The notes under the pieces: model-generated
The model's input: the letters and a program-made list of their open reading frames with translations, nothing else
Database searches by the model: none
What the model was told of the DNA's origin: nothing
Part shown: piece after piece, positions 14,941 to 22,479 of the stretch
Numbering within the stretch: position 1 is the stretch's first letter
How the letters are laid out: each line of letters starts with the position of its first letter
Assembly (NCBI GenBank): GCA_016929775.1
Contig: JAFGIE010000183.1
Span: 1-22,479, forward strand
Length of the DNA: 22,479 nt
Source of the DNA: Anaerolineae bacterium
GTDB taxonomy: Bacteria; Chloroflexota; Anaerolineae; JAFGEY01
Reading direction: 5' to 3'
Translations under genes and position numbers: made by a program

Positions 14941-16728
14941 TCAGGCGCCGCCGGCGCTCGTCAACGCGCGCAGCCAGTTCCCGACCTGTCCGCGCTGTGT
15001 CGCGCTGTCTCTAGCAAAGGGGAGTGGGCGCCCGCGGGCATCGATCACCAGGCCCACAGTGCCGCCCTTGTACGACAGAGTGATCGCCTTGCCGCGCCCT
15101 GCTCCGATGTCCAGTCCACGGGCGGGGCGCAGCGTCAGGCTCGTCCCAAGGGGTACCGCCCGCGGCGCGAGCACCCGGATCGTGCCCCACATCACCTCCA
15201 CGTCCCTCAGCGCGCCATCTTGGGCGTGCACGAGGAGGGCGCGCTCGCCAACCCCGGCGCGTCCCAGCGGCGCGACCGCCGTACCGAGGTAGGTCAGCCC
15301 CCCGCTGCGCAGCGTCTGGACCAGCGCCAGGGGGCGCTCTTGAGCGAGGGCCCCGAGCATGGCGATCAGGTCGTACTCGTCGAGGTACAGATCGCTGATC
15401 CCGGCAGGCAGGAGTGCGTCGAGCAGCATCAGCACTGCCTGTCCATGGTCCACGAGGTGTGCAAAGACGCCGCCGCTCGCGATCAATGGGTCGCATGGCG
15501 GGATGAATGCCCCACCGGTGACCGAATCCTCACCCCCCGCCCATCCAGGCGTCAGGTCGCGCAGCGCCAAGCGCAGCACCTCGCGCACAGCAGCCTGTTC
15601 GAGCAGCAGATCCTCGTGTGTCTGCGGGATCGTTCCCGGTCGAAGCGCCTTGTTGCGCAGCCGGTCATACGCAGAGACGGCGTCCATCTCGAACGGCAGC
15701 CAACGGAGGATGTCGTTCACGGCAACCTGCTCGAGCAGTGTGGCCATGCTGTGTCCCACGCCTAGGTCGGTGCGCACCGCCGTCAACGCCTGCCCGTTCT
15801 GCGAGAGGTTGAGCGTGACGTTTGCGCTGCCCACATCCACACACAGGGCGGGCTTGTGCGTGTGTCCTGCGCGATCGCAGTATCGCACGCTATAGTCAGC
15901 CGTCCGCGCGGCAGGCAGCACGACGCGCGATCCCCAGCTCTGCAGGACATCGCCGCCCGGCAGGTACTTGAGCTGTTGCTCATAGAAACAGAGATCGATC
16001 TCTTCGGCGGCAGGGCCCAGGTTCTCGACCTCGGCAGTGGGGCGGACGTTGTCTACCACGTGGAGCGGCGACACCTCTTCGACCAGGGCGGTGACCGCCT
16101 CGCGCAAACGGGCATTGCCTGCATAGATCACCGCAGGCAGCCGTTCGCCCAGCAGGTACAACGCCACGCGCACCACGTCACGGACCAGGTCGAGCACGGG
16201 CTCTGTCGCGCCGCCGTCCGTCCCGCCAACCACGCAGAGCACGTCCGGCGCAGCGTGCCAGATGGCGTTGATCATATCATCCACGGTCTGCGGCGCCGCG
16301 GCGGTGCCCTTTTGTTCGAGCGCGATCTGTTCGACGATCTCGGTGTACGTGTGCAGCGCGGCGCGCCGCGCGCTGGACAGGCTCACCCCACGAGAGAGGC
16401 CGACCAAGACCACGCGCAGCGGGCGGGCGGCGCTGCTGACCGCATAGAACCGATCGACCCCTGCGCCATCCAATCGTTCGGGAGAGATCAGCCGCCCGTC
16501 ACCGTCGAGATACGCCTGCCCGGTCACCTGCTCCAGCTGCCGTACGGCGCGCGCAACCCCCAGCGATGCATTGTCCCACGTGTCGTCTACCGTGCTGGGC
16601 GCCTCGCCATAGCCGACAAACCGGTACTGCCCATCGACGACGTCGAGCAGCACGACCTTGGTCGTCGTGCTGCCACAGTCGGCGACCAGGATCGACTCCC
16701 CCTGGCTGTGCGGTCGTGTCTCGCTCAT
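14941..16728 (-). CDS. MutL/GlmL-family ASKHA ATPase (glutamate mutase L family)
   Basis: The 595-residue product matches the glutamate mutase L family (MutL/GlmL), ASKHA-fold proteins encoded between the subunits of B12-dependent glutamate mutase in clostridia and thought to be reactivating chaperones. Seen directly: the phosphate-1 loop V-A-D-C-G-S-T-T-T-K-V-V-L-L-D (15-29), C-V-V-G-G-T-D-G-G (165-173), a second nucleotide-binding segment C-V-D-V-G-S-A-N-V-T-L-N-L (296-308), D-L-G-V-G-H-S-M (321-328) and L-I-A-S-G-G-V-F (415-422). The C-terminal 120 residues form a separate beta-rich portion. No mutase S or E subunit gene is in the window; instead it lies between a six-TM protein gene (21 nt upstream) and the barrel-sandwich protein gene (13 nt downstream), suggesting a different client. 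Ribosome binding site is weak. Confidence 0.88.
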   Translation of the reverse strand: MSETRPHSQGESILVADCGSTTTKVVLLDVVDGQYRFVGYGEAPSTVDDTWDNASLGVARAVRQLEQVTGQAYLDGDGRLISPERLDGAGVDRFYAVSSAARPLRVVLVGLSRGVSLSSARRAALHTYTEIVEQIALEQKGTAAAPQTVDDMINAIWHAAPDVLCVVGGTDGGATEPVLDLVRDVVRVALYLLGERLPAVIYAGNARLREAVTALVEEVSPLHVVDNVRPTAEVENLGPAAEEIDLCFYEQQLKYLPGGDVLQSWGSRVVLPAARTADYSVRYCDRAGHTHKPALCVDVGSANVTLNLSQNGQALTAVRTDLGVGHSMATLLEQVAVNDILRWLPFEMDAVSAYDRLRNKALRPGTIPQTHEDLLLEQAAVREVLRLALRDLTPGWAGGEDSVTGGAFIPPCDPLIASGGVFAHLVDHGQAVLMLLDALLPAGISDLYLDEYDLIAMLGALAQERPLALVQTLRSGGLTYLGTAVAPLGRAGVGERALLVHAQDGALRDVEVMWGTIRVLAPRAVPLGTSLTLRPARGLDIGAGRGKAITLSYKGGTVGLVIDARGRPLPFARDSATQRGQVGNWLRALTSAGGA

Positions 16729-16749
16729 GGGTACCGCCGTCTCGCTCTG

Positions 16750-17445
16750 CTAGAGGCCAAGGACATAGGGTCGCACCACCTCAATCAGAAATCGCACCCG
16801 GTCCACCAGCAAGGCGACACGGGTGACCGCCGTCGTGGCATAGAGTGCGCCAAAGGTGAACACGATGAATACCTTGCCGATCCCAGATGCGACCTGCAAC
16901 GCACGATTGCGCACCTCGCCGCCGCGCGTCTGGGCCCTACCCACCGTAAAGTACATCGTCAACAGCGTACCCACTGTGCCGACCGCCACGAGGAGCGCGT
17001 CCAGCACGAACCACGCCGGCGCAGTGCCCTCCTGCACGCCGAGTGCCCTATAGTGCGCCGGGTTAAGGGACACAAAGGTCGCCTCCACCTGCGGCATCAG
17101 GGTCCCTACCAGCGCCCCGCCGACCGCAAGCGCCGTACCCACCCCGAACAGGAAGGCGATCGGCAGCTGGCTCAGGCTCTGCCACGAGCGGCGCACGCGG
17201 GAAAGCAAAAGCAAGCACAGGAGCAAGGGTACGACATAGAACCACTTACCCTGGCCCAAGTAGCGAAAGAGACGGGGTACCAAGACCCCGTGCCAGGCGA
17301 GAACCGCCCCATATCCCAGCGCGACCCCCACAAACAGGTAAGCCACGACGCGATAGACGGCATATAGGAACGGGATCTCTTTGCCGAGGTAGCAAAAGAC
17401 CAGCACGGTGAGCCCAAACGCAACCCAGGTCCCCACGGTGTCCAT
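16750..17445 (-). CDS. Uncharacterised six-TM membrane protein
   Basis: The 231-residue product is hydrophobic, with membrane segments at about 5-21, 32-52, 70-82, 95-116, 146-168 and 188-206, short basic loops (R-V-R-R-S-W at 83-88) and no recognisable catalytic motif. Its ATG (17445) directly follows the TAG stop of the upstream gene (17446-17448), with GAGG inside that gene as ribosome binding site, so translation is coupled. It may form a membrane complex with its neighbours. I do not recognise a family with confidence. Confidence 0.75.
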   Translation of the reverse strand: MDTVGTWVAFGLTVLVFCYLGKEIPFLYAVYRVVAYLFVGVALGYGAVLAWHGVLVPRLFRYLGQGKWFYVVPLLLCLLLLSRVRRSWQSLSQLPIAFLFGVGTALAVGGALVGTLMPQVEATFVSLNPAHYRALGVQEGTAPAWFVLDALLVAVGTVGTLLTMYFTVGRAQTRGGEVRNRALQVASGIGKVFIVFTFGALYATTAVTRVALLVDRVRFLIEVVRPYVLGL

Positions 17446-20301
17446 CTATCTATCCTCGCCGGTAGAGGCGCCGAGCGCGCCGACGCCGCGCCGCCCACTC
17501 GGGCGAAGCACGAGCGACGCGATACCGCTCCCCAGCATAGCCAAGGCCAACAGGATCAGCACGTTGGCCTGTACGACATAGTTCGCGCGTGCGCTGGGCA
17601 CGTACTGCGCCCCGATCGATGACTCGTACTGCGCCGTCGCCCCGAGACCGGTCAGCATACCCACGATCTGCCCGCCGCCAGCCTCGCTGTAGTAGGGGCG
17701 CAAGTAGGGTGTCACTGCCGACGTAACCGCTACCAGCAGCCCCGCTTCGGTCCTGGTACCCACCTGCTCGACCCACCAGCGGATGTGATCGCGCTCGCCG
17801 CTCACCATGATCATCAGGTCGAGATCCGCCAGCTGCTGCACACTCTGTCCCAGTCGTGTGCCCAACGGATTCCGCGTCGCGCCATACAGCGTCATCCCGC
17901 CCAGGGGGTTGTTGACGAACGCCTGCAAGGCAGCGGGATGGGGCGGCAGGTAGCCGAGGTCGATGTACTCCCGTCCAGAGGTCGCCCCGCGCTGTTCGTC
18001 GAGCACGTCCTGTGCGATCGCCGTCCCCTGGGGCGTGAGGCTGACCAGGACGATCCGCACGTCCTGCTGCAGCAGGTGCCAGACGATGGCGCGCAGCTGC
18101 GGCGTCAACTCGCCGTCCAGGGAGGGGTCATAGTCCACCACCACCAACACCTCGCTCCCCGCAGGCATCGCCTCCACCGTGCGGTAGAAATCATCCGCCT
18201 CTCTCAGATCGGGGATCCGGATACACGACTGCAGCGGCGCCACCAGGATCGTCGCCAACAAGAGCACGTACATGCCCCACCGCGCCACGCTGTTCAGGAT
18301 CTCGCGCGTGGGCACCCCGCTCGGGCGCATGCGCCGACTGGAGGGCTCGGACAGCACCGCTTCGACCAACTTGGCCTCCGCCAGCTGCGCTTCCGGGACG
18401 ACGTGCGCCGCGCGCGGTTCGGCCTGGGGCAAGATCGCCAGCAGCGGCTCCGGCGAGAGGACCCCCTTGAGCCCAGCCAATGGCCCGCTGGTCTCGACGG
18501 GCAGTTCGTCGATCCCCATCTCGCCTTCGCGGAGGGCATCGAGCCACGCAGGCGCTTCCTCGATCGGCTCGCCCTCAAGCCCCGGCAGAGCCTCCGCTTC
18601 CGTCGCGGTCAATGGCTCGCTCTCCGCGTATGCATCCTCCATCCACGCAGGCGTGCCAGCAATGTACCCCTCTTCGAACGGATGCTCCTCGTCTGCGGGA
18701 CGCGCTGCCTCAACGGGGGAGCGGAATGGCGCCTCCTCCGCGGGCTCGACGGTCTCCTGTATCCAATCAGGGAGCACCACCTCGGTGCTCAACCCTTCTT
18801 CGCGCTCTTCTTCCAAGAGGGCATCGATGTCCTGCAGCCAATCGGGAACCGCGGGCGACTCCTCTACGACCGGCTCTTCCTGCTGCGCTTCCTCTACGAC
18901 CGACGCCTCGGGTAGATCCCCAGGTAGCCGCGTCAGCCAATCGGGCACGCGCGCCTCTTCGTCCAGCCAGGCCTCTTGGTCCCCGCGCTCCTCGGCAGCG
19001 AGCGGCTGTAGAGCGGCTTCCTCCGGTTCCACTGGTCCTGCCGCGTCAGGCGCATCCTCGACTAGGCCACGCAGCCACTCCGGCACCTCGCCCTCTTGTG
19101 ATGGCCCTTCTTCGACCGCCTGCGCACGCTCGTCTTTGCGCCCTAGTACCTGATCCGCGTCTTCCGACAGGGCAGCGAGCCAATCCGGCACCTCCTGCGC
19201 GCCCACAAGTCCCGTCGCAGATGCGTCCGCCGGCGCCTCCTCCTGCAGCTCTGCCAGCCAGTCCGGAAGGGACGCTCGCTCGCTGGGGGTCGCTTCTGCG
19301 CCTGACGCGCGCAGCTCCGCCAACCAATCCGGCGCCTCTGCACTCGCAGCCTGCGGCAGATCCGGCTCCTGCCGCTCGCCCTCTGCCTCAAGACGCGTCA
19401 GCCACTCCGTGACCCCCGAGTGCACTTCGGGCAGCCCTTCCACGGGTGCGCCCTCGTCTGCGAGCAGCTCTTCACCTGGCGGCTGAGGCGTCGGCGATCC
19501 CTCGCCCTCCGCGCCCGGCGCCACCCGGTCGCTCTCCTCCTCCGCCTGGGCAAGCGCTCGCTCGCCGCCCTCTTCCAGATCCACCAGCCAGTCGGGCAGC
19601 GCCTCGTCAGATGTGGGGCCCTGGCCCTCCGCGCCCGGCGCCACCCAGTCGATCCCCTCCGCCGCCTGGGCAGGCGCTTGCTCGCCGCCCTCTTCCAGGT
19701 CGACCAGCCAGTCGGGCAGCGCCTCATCAGATGTAGGGCCCTCGCCCTCTGCGCCCGGCACCACCCAGTCGATCCCCTCCGCCGCCCCCGGCGCCGCGCC
19801 AGCTTGGTCGCCTTCTTCCCCCAGGCCCTCCAGGCTCAGCAGCCAATCGGTCACCCCTGACCGCGGAGGCTGCAGGTCAGCGTCCCGTTCAGCCTCCCCC
19901 TCCACGGCAGGCCCTGCCGGAGAGGTCTCCCCCTGCACAGATGCGGCAGGCTCACCGGCAGTGGGCGCCTGATCCGTCGGCTCCCCCACGAGCTGACGGA
20001 GCCAATCGGTCACTCCGGAGCCCGTGCTGGTCGGTTCCGCCATCAAGTCTACATCGCTTAGGTCCAGTCCGGCGCCCGCAGCGGCGTCCTCGCCCACGGA
20101 CGCCACATCTTGGCCCGACCCAGCAAACCCCGGAATGCCGGACAGATCGAACCCCTCTGCCGCCCCCTCGGCATAACCTACGCTCAGGTCAATGCCTTCG
20201 GCATGAGCGATCTGCATGCGCAGCCAGGCAGGCGCTTCTTCCCAACCGCGGATCCGGCGCATCCAATCGGGCGCATAGGCTTCCCACTGATCTTGGCTCA
20301 T
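17446..20301 (-). CDS. Large acidic D-W-L repeat protein with C-terminal membrane domain
   Basis: The 951-residue product has two halves. Residues 1 to about 600 are strongly acidic and low-complexity, with about 15 copies of a short hydrophobic motif, mostly P-D-W-L or T-D-W-L followed by x-x-L (first near 98, last near 590), separated by Glu/Ala/Pro/Gly-rich spacers; no membrane segment precedes them, so they are probably cytoplasmic. A membrane segment lies at about 669-690 and another at about 910-930. The outer domain between them contains V-L-V-V-V-D-Y-D-P-S and R-I-V-L-V-S-L-T-P-Q-G, an alpha/beta fold I cannot name. AGGTGA at 20308-20313 favours ATG 20301; a GTG at 20307 is too close to it. 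The D-W-L motifs look like a multivalent docking array. It lies 15 nt after the upstream gene. Confidence 0.8.
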   Translation of the reverse strand: MSQDQWEAYAPDWMRRIRGWEEAPAWLRMQIAHAEGIDLSVGYAEGAAEGFDLSGIPGFAGSGQDVASVGEDAAAGAGLDLSDVDLMAEPTSTGSGVTDWLRQLVGEPTDQAPTAGEPAASVQGETSPAGPAVEGEAERDADLQPPRSGVTDWLLSLEGLGEEGDQAGAAPGAAEGIDWVVPGAEGEGPTSDEALPDWLVDLEEGGEQAPAQAAEGIDWVAPGAEGQGPTSDEALPDWLVDLEEGGERALAQAEEESDRVAPGAEGEGSPTPQPPGEELLADEGAPVEGLPEVHSGVTEWLTRLEAEGERQEPDLPQAASAEAPDWLAELRASGAEATPSERASLPDWLAELQEEAPADASATGLVGAQEVPDWLAALSEDADQVLGRKDERAQAVEEGPSQEGEVPEWLRGLVEDAPDAAGPVEPEEAALQPLAAEERGDQEAWLDEEARVPDWLTRLPGDLPEASVVEEAQQEEPVVEESPAVPDWLQDIDALLEEEREEGLSTEVVLPDWIQETVEPAEEAPFRSPVEAARPADEEHPFEEGYIAGTPAWMEDAYAESEPLTATEAEALPGLEGEPIEEAPAWLDALREGEMGIDELPVETSGPLAGLKGVLSPEPLLAILPQAEPRAAHVVPEAQLAEAKLVEAVLSEPSSRRMRPSGVPTREILNSVARWGMYVLLLATILVAPLQSCIRIPDLREADDFYRTVEAMPAGSEVLVVVDYDPSLDGELTPQLRAIVWHLLQQDVRIVLVSLTPQGTAIAQDVLDEQRGATSGREYIDLGYLPPHPAALQAFVNNPLGGMTLYGATRNPLGTRLGQSVQQLADLDLMIMVSGERDHIRWWVEQVGTRTEAGLLVAVTSAVTPYLRPYYSEAGGGQIVGMLTGLGATAQYESSIGAQYVPSARANYVVQANVLILLALAMLGSGIASLVLRPSGRRGVGALGASTGEDR
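19501..19795. repeat. Tandem 120-bp repeat inside the D-W-L gene
   Basis: Units of exactly 120 bp begin at 19501, 19621 and 19741 (the last partial). The halves 19561-19620 and 19681-19740 differ at only 4 of 60 positions. Each unit encodes 40 residues with one I-D-W-V or equivalent and one P-D-W-L-V-D-L-E-E-G-G. This is recent in-frame expansion of the acidic array. Confidence 0.88.
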
Positions 20302-20316
20302 GGCCACTCACCTAGC

Positions 20317-20985
20317 TCACTCGTGGTACGAGCGATCGATCCCGAGCAACAAGCGCAGTCCGCTGACGACGGTCGCCAGCGCGATCCCCAGCATCAGGCC
20401 CCGCGCACCAGCTTTGACCGGCACGTTGAGCACCCAGTCGCTCGCCTCGGCAGGAACCATCCACCCCCCAGCCGTACCGAGGCGGATCGATCCCAGCAGG
20501 ACCACCAGGGCAGCGACAAACATCACCAAGCTCGTCGCACTGCGAATGCGAAACACACGCCACGCCGCTGTGAACACGAAAAACCCCATCAGCGCGAACA
20601 TCGTTGCCTGCAACGGACGCTGTACATACCGGTAGGCAAAGTCGACGACCCCGCCCGTGGGCCCGACCCACTGGCGCAGGCCCGCCGGAACGCGCTCTGG
20701 GGAAAGAATGCCGGGGATGAACACGACCAAAAACGCAACCACAAGGACCACGCTGTACAGCGCCCCCTTGCCCGCCTGAATGCGCCGTGCGTGCACGCGC
20801 ACGACATTGAACACCCCCAGCAAGAGCGCAAAGGCGATCACGATCACCGTCCACTCGACAAAGAGCGCGCGTAGGCTCTCCAGGACATAGCTCTCGATCA
20901 CGAGCGAAAGCAGCACGACCACGCCTGTCGAGATCACGACCACGGTGAGGATCAGCGGGTACACGCTCTTTAGCTCCTGCTTCAA
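20317..20985 (-). CDS. Uncharacterised six-TM membrane protein (TTG start)
   Basis: The 222-residue product has membrane segments at about 10-30, 38-62, 76-94, 124-142, 148-167 and 192-214. The frame is open further upstream but overlaps the neighbouring gene there; GGAGG at 20992-20996, six bases before TTG 20985, decides the start, giving M-K-Q-E-L-K-S-V-Y-P. No catalytic motif is visible. It sits between the DUF6754-like gene (16 nt upstream) and the D-W-L gene (15 nt downstream), so it probably belongs to one membrane complex with them. Confidence 0.78.
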   Translation of the reverse strand: MKQELKSVYPLILTVVVISTGVVVLLSLVIESYVLESLRALFVEWTVIVIAFALLLGVFNVVRVHARRIQAGKGALYSVVLVVAFLVVFIPGILSPERVPAGLRQWVGPTGGVVDFAYRYVQRPLQATMFALMGFFVFTAAWRVFRIRSATSLVMFVAALVVLLGSIRLGTAGGWMVPAEASDWVLNVPVKAGARGLMLGIALATVVSGLRLLLGIDRSYHE

Positions 20986-21001
20986 CGGGATCCTCCAGTG
21001 C

Positions 21002-21763
21002 CTAACCCAGCAGCGTCTTGACCACGATCCCGAGGACGATGATCCCGGCGATCGCCACGCGCAGCACATCCTGCACGCGCAAGGAAGCCACCTGAGCGGG
21101 GTCGCCCGACAGGTAGGCCCCCGCAGCGTACATCTCTTCCCCGACCAGCACGTGGTCGGCGGTCGCGACCATGAACGGGTGCGTGTTCACGGCGTTGGAA
21201 CCCGCCACCTGCACGATCCCGCGCTGTGCCCCCGCCTCGCCCATCAACAGGTACTCATCCCCCAGCGCGCCGACCATGACGTTGGCGTCCACGCCAGGAT
21301 CGCTGATCAGGTCCTGCGCCCCGATGGCATACGCCGCTGCGTCGGGAGCCACCAACCGGACGTCGGTCGAACGATAGCGGGACGCGTGCCCCATGCGCTC
21401 GTACGCCCGGTACAGCGTGTCCTGCGCCACCAGCAGCAGGACCGGATCGGCTACCGTCACGATCGGCGCGGTCTCCAGTGAGGCGCCATGCTCCGCCAGG
21501 TGCCGCAGCACAGCCAGACCCGCGGACACGGCAACCGTCTCTTCCCCACCGATCCCGGCGCTCCCTAGGGAAAGGTGAACCGTCTTCCCGCGCTCGGCAA
21601 TCGTATCCATGAATCCGCGTATGGCCTCGTAAGCGGGGATGCGGCGCAGGGGATAGCGCGCCCCGCCGCGCGCGCGCCAGGTGTACAGCCACACCAGCAG
21701 CGAAACCGCCGCCAGTGCCAACATCGCCAGGATGGTCGTCACGATGGTCAGCGTTGTCCCCAT
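21002..21763 (-). CDS. Two-TM protein, DUF6754-like
   Basis: The 253-residue product has membrane segments at about 5-28 and 234-252 with a soluble alpha/beta domain between. That domain contains R-G-K-T-V-H-L-S-L-G-S-A-G-I-G-G (58-73), V-A-D-P-V-L-L-L-V-A-Q-D-T-L (104-117), and G-S-N-A-V-N-T-H-P-F-M (188-198), which I associate with the uncharacterised DUF6754 family; that assignment is from memory. The frame extends upstream, but GAGGGG just before ATG 21763 and the start of the membrane segment support this start. The basic T-W-R-A-R-G-G-A-R after the first segment suggests that the domain faces the cytoplasm. It lies 7 nt after the 91-residue gene. Confidence 0.75.
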   Translation of the reverse strand: MGTTLTIVTTILAMLALAAVSLLVWLYTWRARGGARYPLRRIPAYEAIRGFMDTIAERGKTVHLSLGSAGIGGEETVAVSAGLAVLRHLAEHGASLETAPIVTVADPVLLLVAQDTLYRAYERMGHASRYRSTDVRLVAPDAAAYAIGAQDLISDPGVDANVMVGALGDEYLLMGEAGAQRGIVQVAGSNAVNTHPFMVATADHVLVGEEMYAAGAYLSGDPAQVASLRVQDVLRVAIAGIIVLGIVVKTLLG

Positions 21764-21770
21764 GGTCCCC

Positions 21771-22046
21771 TCATTCGACAGAACGGCTTTCGAGACGCAC
21801 CAACACCTCCTCGACGGCGAGTGGGTCCTCGAGCAACTCGGCGCACTCGGCCAACGCCCCATCCGCGTGGCGCCAGCCCAATGCCGAGCCGAGCGGTTCG
21901 ATCAACGGCTGCGCGAGCAGCAGGAATTGGCTGCCGATGGGTAGCAAGGGTTTGCTCACCTCGAGGAGCAGCACCGCTGGCGCAGCCAGACCTCGCTCGT
22001 GAAGCCAAGCGACCAGCCGCTCGATCATCTGCTCCTGCCGCCCCAT
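21771..22046 (-). CDS. Small uncharacterised protein, first gene of the run
   Basis: The 91-residue product reads Q-M-I-E-R-L-V-A-W-L-H-E-R-G-L-A-A-P-A-V-L-L-L-E near its start, followed by P-L-L-P-I-G-S-Q-F-L-L-L-A-Q-P-L (33-48) and an acidic C-terminal helix. It has one amphipathic or weakly hydrophobic central stretch (22-50), which could touch the membrane. The start is uncertain: ATG 22046 is chosen, ATG 22028 (after AGGAG but with only 3-nt spacing) is an alternative, and the frame is open further upstream with unlikely composition. Its stop is 7 nt before the next start. The function is unknown. Confidence 0.65.
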   Translation of the reverse strand: MGRQEQMIERLVAWLHERGLAAPAVLLLEVSKPLLPIGSQFLLLAQPLIEPLGSALGWRHADGALAECAELLEDPLAVEEVLVRLESRSVE

Positions 22047-22206
22047 TGCCGATGCGGTCTTTTCGCCATCATGCACGGGCCACCACACCCACCTCATCCG
22101 ACCAACCCCGACCGGGGGCAACACGGCAGCGGCAGCAACACCGCAGGGGAGAGAAGAGGAACCCGAACCACCGCTCCAGCCGTAGCCACCAGTCCCCCCC
22201 ATCCCC

Positions 22207-22235
22207 TTGACGATACTGATGCCTTGGGCTACAAT
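22207..22235 (+). promoter_or_regulatory. Possible + strand promoter facing the operon promoter
   Basis: TTGACG (22207-22212) and TACAAT (22230-22235) are 17 bp apart. Transcription would run rightward from about 22242, against the operon transcript that starts near 22281. No + strand gene is seen in the remaining window, so it could make an antisense or leader RNA, or be a chance match. Confidence 0.45.
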
Positions 22236-22287
22236 AACCTTTATCTCTATATATATGTACAGCTATTGTCCGATCGGGTCCAATCTC

Positions 22288-22316
22288 ATCATAGTACACT
22301 TTGGGCATTTTGTCAA
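22288..22316 (-). promoter_or_regulatory. Promoter of the seven-gene run
   Basis: On the - strand a perfect TTGACA (22311-22316) is followed after 17 bp by TATGAT (22288-22293). Transcription would start near 22281, about 235 nt before the first chosen start codon, and could cover all genes down to 13872 or further. Confidence 0.8.
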
Positions 22317-22422
22317 GTAGCTTATGTAAACAGCTGGCCCAGTTCTGCAGCGCAGTAAGCGGACCCTGACTTGATCGTACCACGGATCAGGGGAAAAGGC
22401 AACGCTCTCTACGAGCGCAGTG

Positions 22423-22431
22423 TGGTATAAT
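22423..22431 (+). promoter_or_regulatory. Extended -10 promoter of an off-window gene
   Basis: TGGTATAAT is a perfect extended -10 element. Transcription would start near 22438 and run out of the window. A CGCTC/GAGCG inverted repeat at 22403-22417 overlaps the place of the -35 region and might be an operator. Confidence 0.55.
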
Positions 22432-22479
22432 AGGCACGCCACCGTCGGTCGGGGAGTGCGGGGGGCGTCCCCTCGCGAA

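Larger units (their letters stand above)
22047..22479. other. Non-coding region at the window's right end
   Basis: No reading frame here has convincing composition and start signals. It holds the operon promoter and its leader of about 235 nt on the - strand, a + strand promoter facing it, an AT-rich patch (22235-22262) unusual for this sequence, and an extended -10 element near the end. The inverted repeat CGCTC/GAGCG (22403-22417) lies just upstream of that element. Confidence 0.6.

Noticed and set aside
15856..17367. A 503-residue + strand reading frame
   Set aside because: It is antisense to the MutL-family and six-TM genes, with His/Arg/Gln-rich composition typical of a shadow frame.
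22069..22383. A 104-residue - strand reading frame
   Set aside because: It spans the TTGACA-17-TATGAT promoter and the AT-rich patch, begins without a Shine-Dalgarno, and its composition is unlike its neighbours.

Overview
The window reads as chromosomal DNA of a GC-rich bacterium, most likely a member of Chloroflexota (class Anaerolineae). This rests on gene content: lipoproteins with long TPTPTP linkers, a very acidic protein with many D-W-L motifs, an AAA ATPase fused to a winged helix, and a MutL-family ATPase beside several uncharacterised membrane proteins. It is an inference from recognisable protein style and was not tested by a search. I see no insertion sequence, phage gene, tRNA, rRNA or CRISPR array. 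Coding density is high and promoters are sigma70-like, several with near-consensus boxes at exactly 17-bp spacing.

Left half (138-11302, all + strand). Two overlapping genes encode membrane-anchored class-A beta-lactamase-fold serine hydrolases; the second also carries a five-bladed glycosidase-like propeller. They follow a duplicated promoter/hairpin element at the window edge. Next come rsmG (16S rRNA G527 methyltransferase) with its own extended -10 promoter, a SAM methyltransferase with a zinc-finger tail, a strongly expressed-looking lipoprotein with a C-terminal membrane anchor, two adjacent RNA hairpins, dnaN (DNA polymerase beta clamp) with a consensus promoter, and a Gfo/Idh/MocA oxidoreductase. 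A bidirectional terminator at 11334-11362 ends this block.

Right half (11447-22046, all - strand). A small CxxC redox protein (DUF1858 type) has its own promoter. Upstream of it lie an AAA ATPase/winged-helix regulator and a two-TM proline/threonine-rich protein, then a very tight seven-gene run transcribed from a TTGACA-17-TATGAT promoter at 22288-22316. In order of transcription this run encodes a 91-aa protein, a two-TM protein (DUF6754-like), a six-TM protein with a TTG start, a 951-aa acidic D-W-L repeat membrane protein, another six-TM protein, a MutL/GlmL-family ATPase, and a protein with barrel-sandwich and KOW-like parts. Gaps inside the run are 0 to 21 nt.

The seven-gene run is the best candidate for an undescribed system. 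A MutL-type ASKHA ATPase, normally linked to B12-dependent glutamate mutase, sits with no mutase gene in view and is transcriptionally coupled to four membrane proteins of unknown role. The last ~430 bases hold no convincing gene but three promoter-like elements, two of them facing each other.
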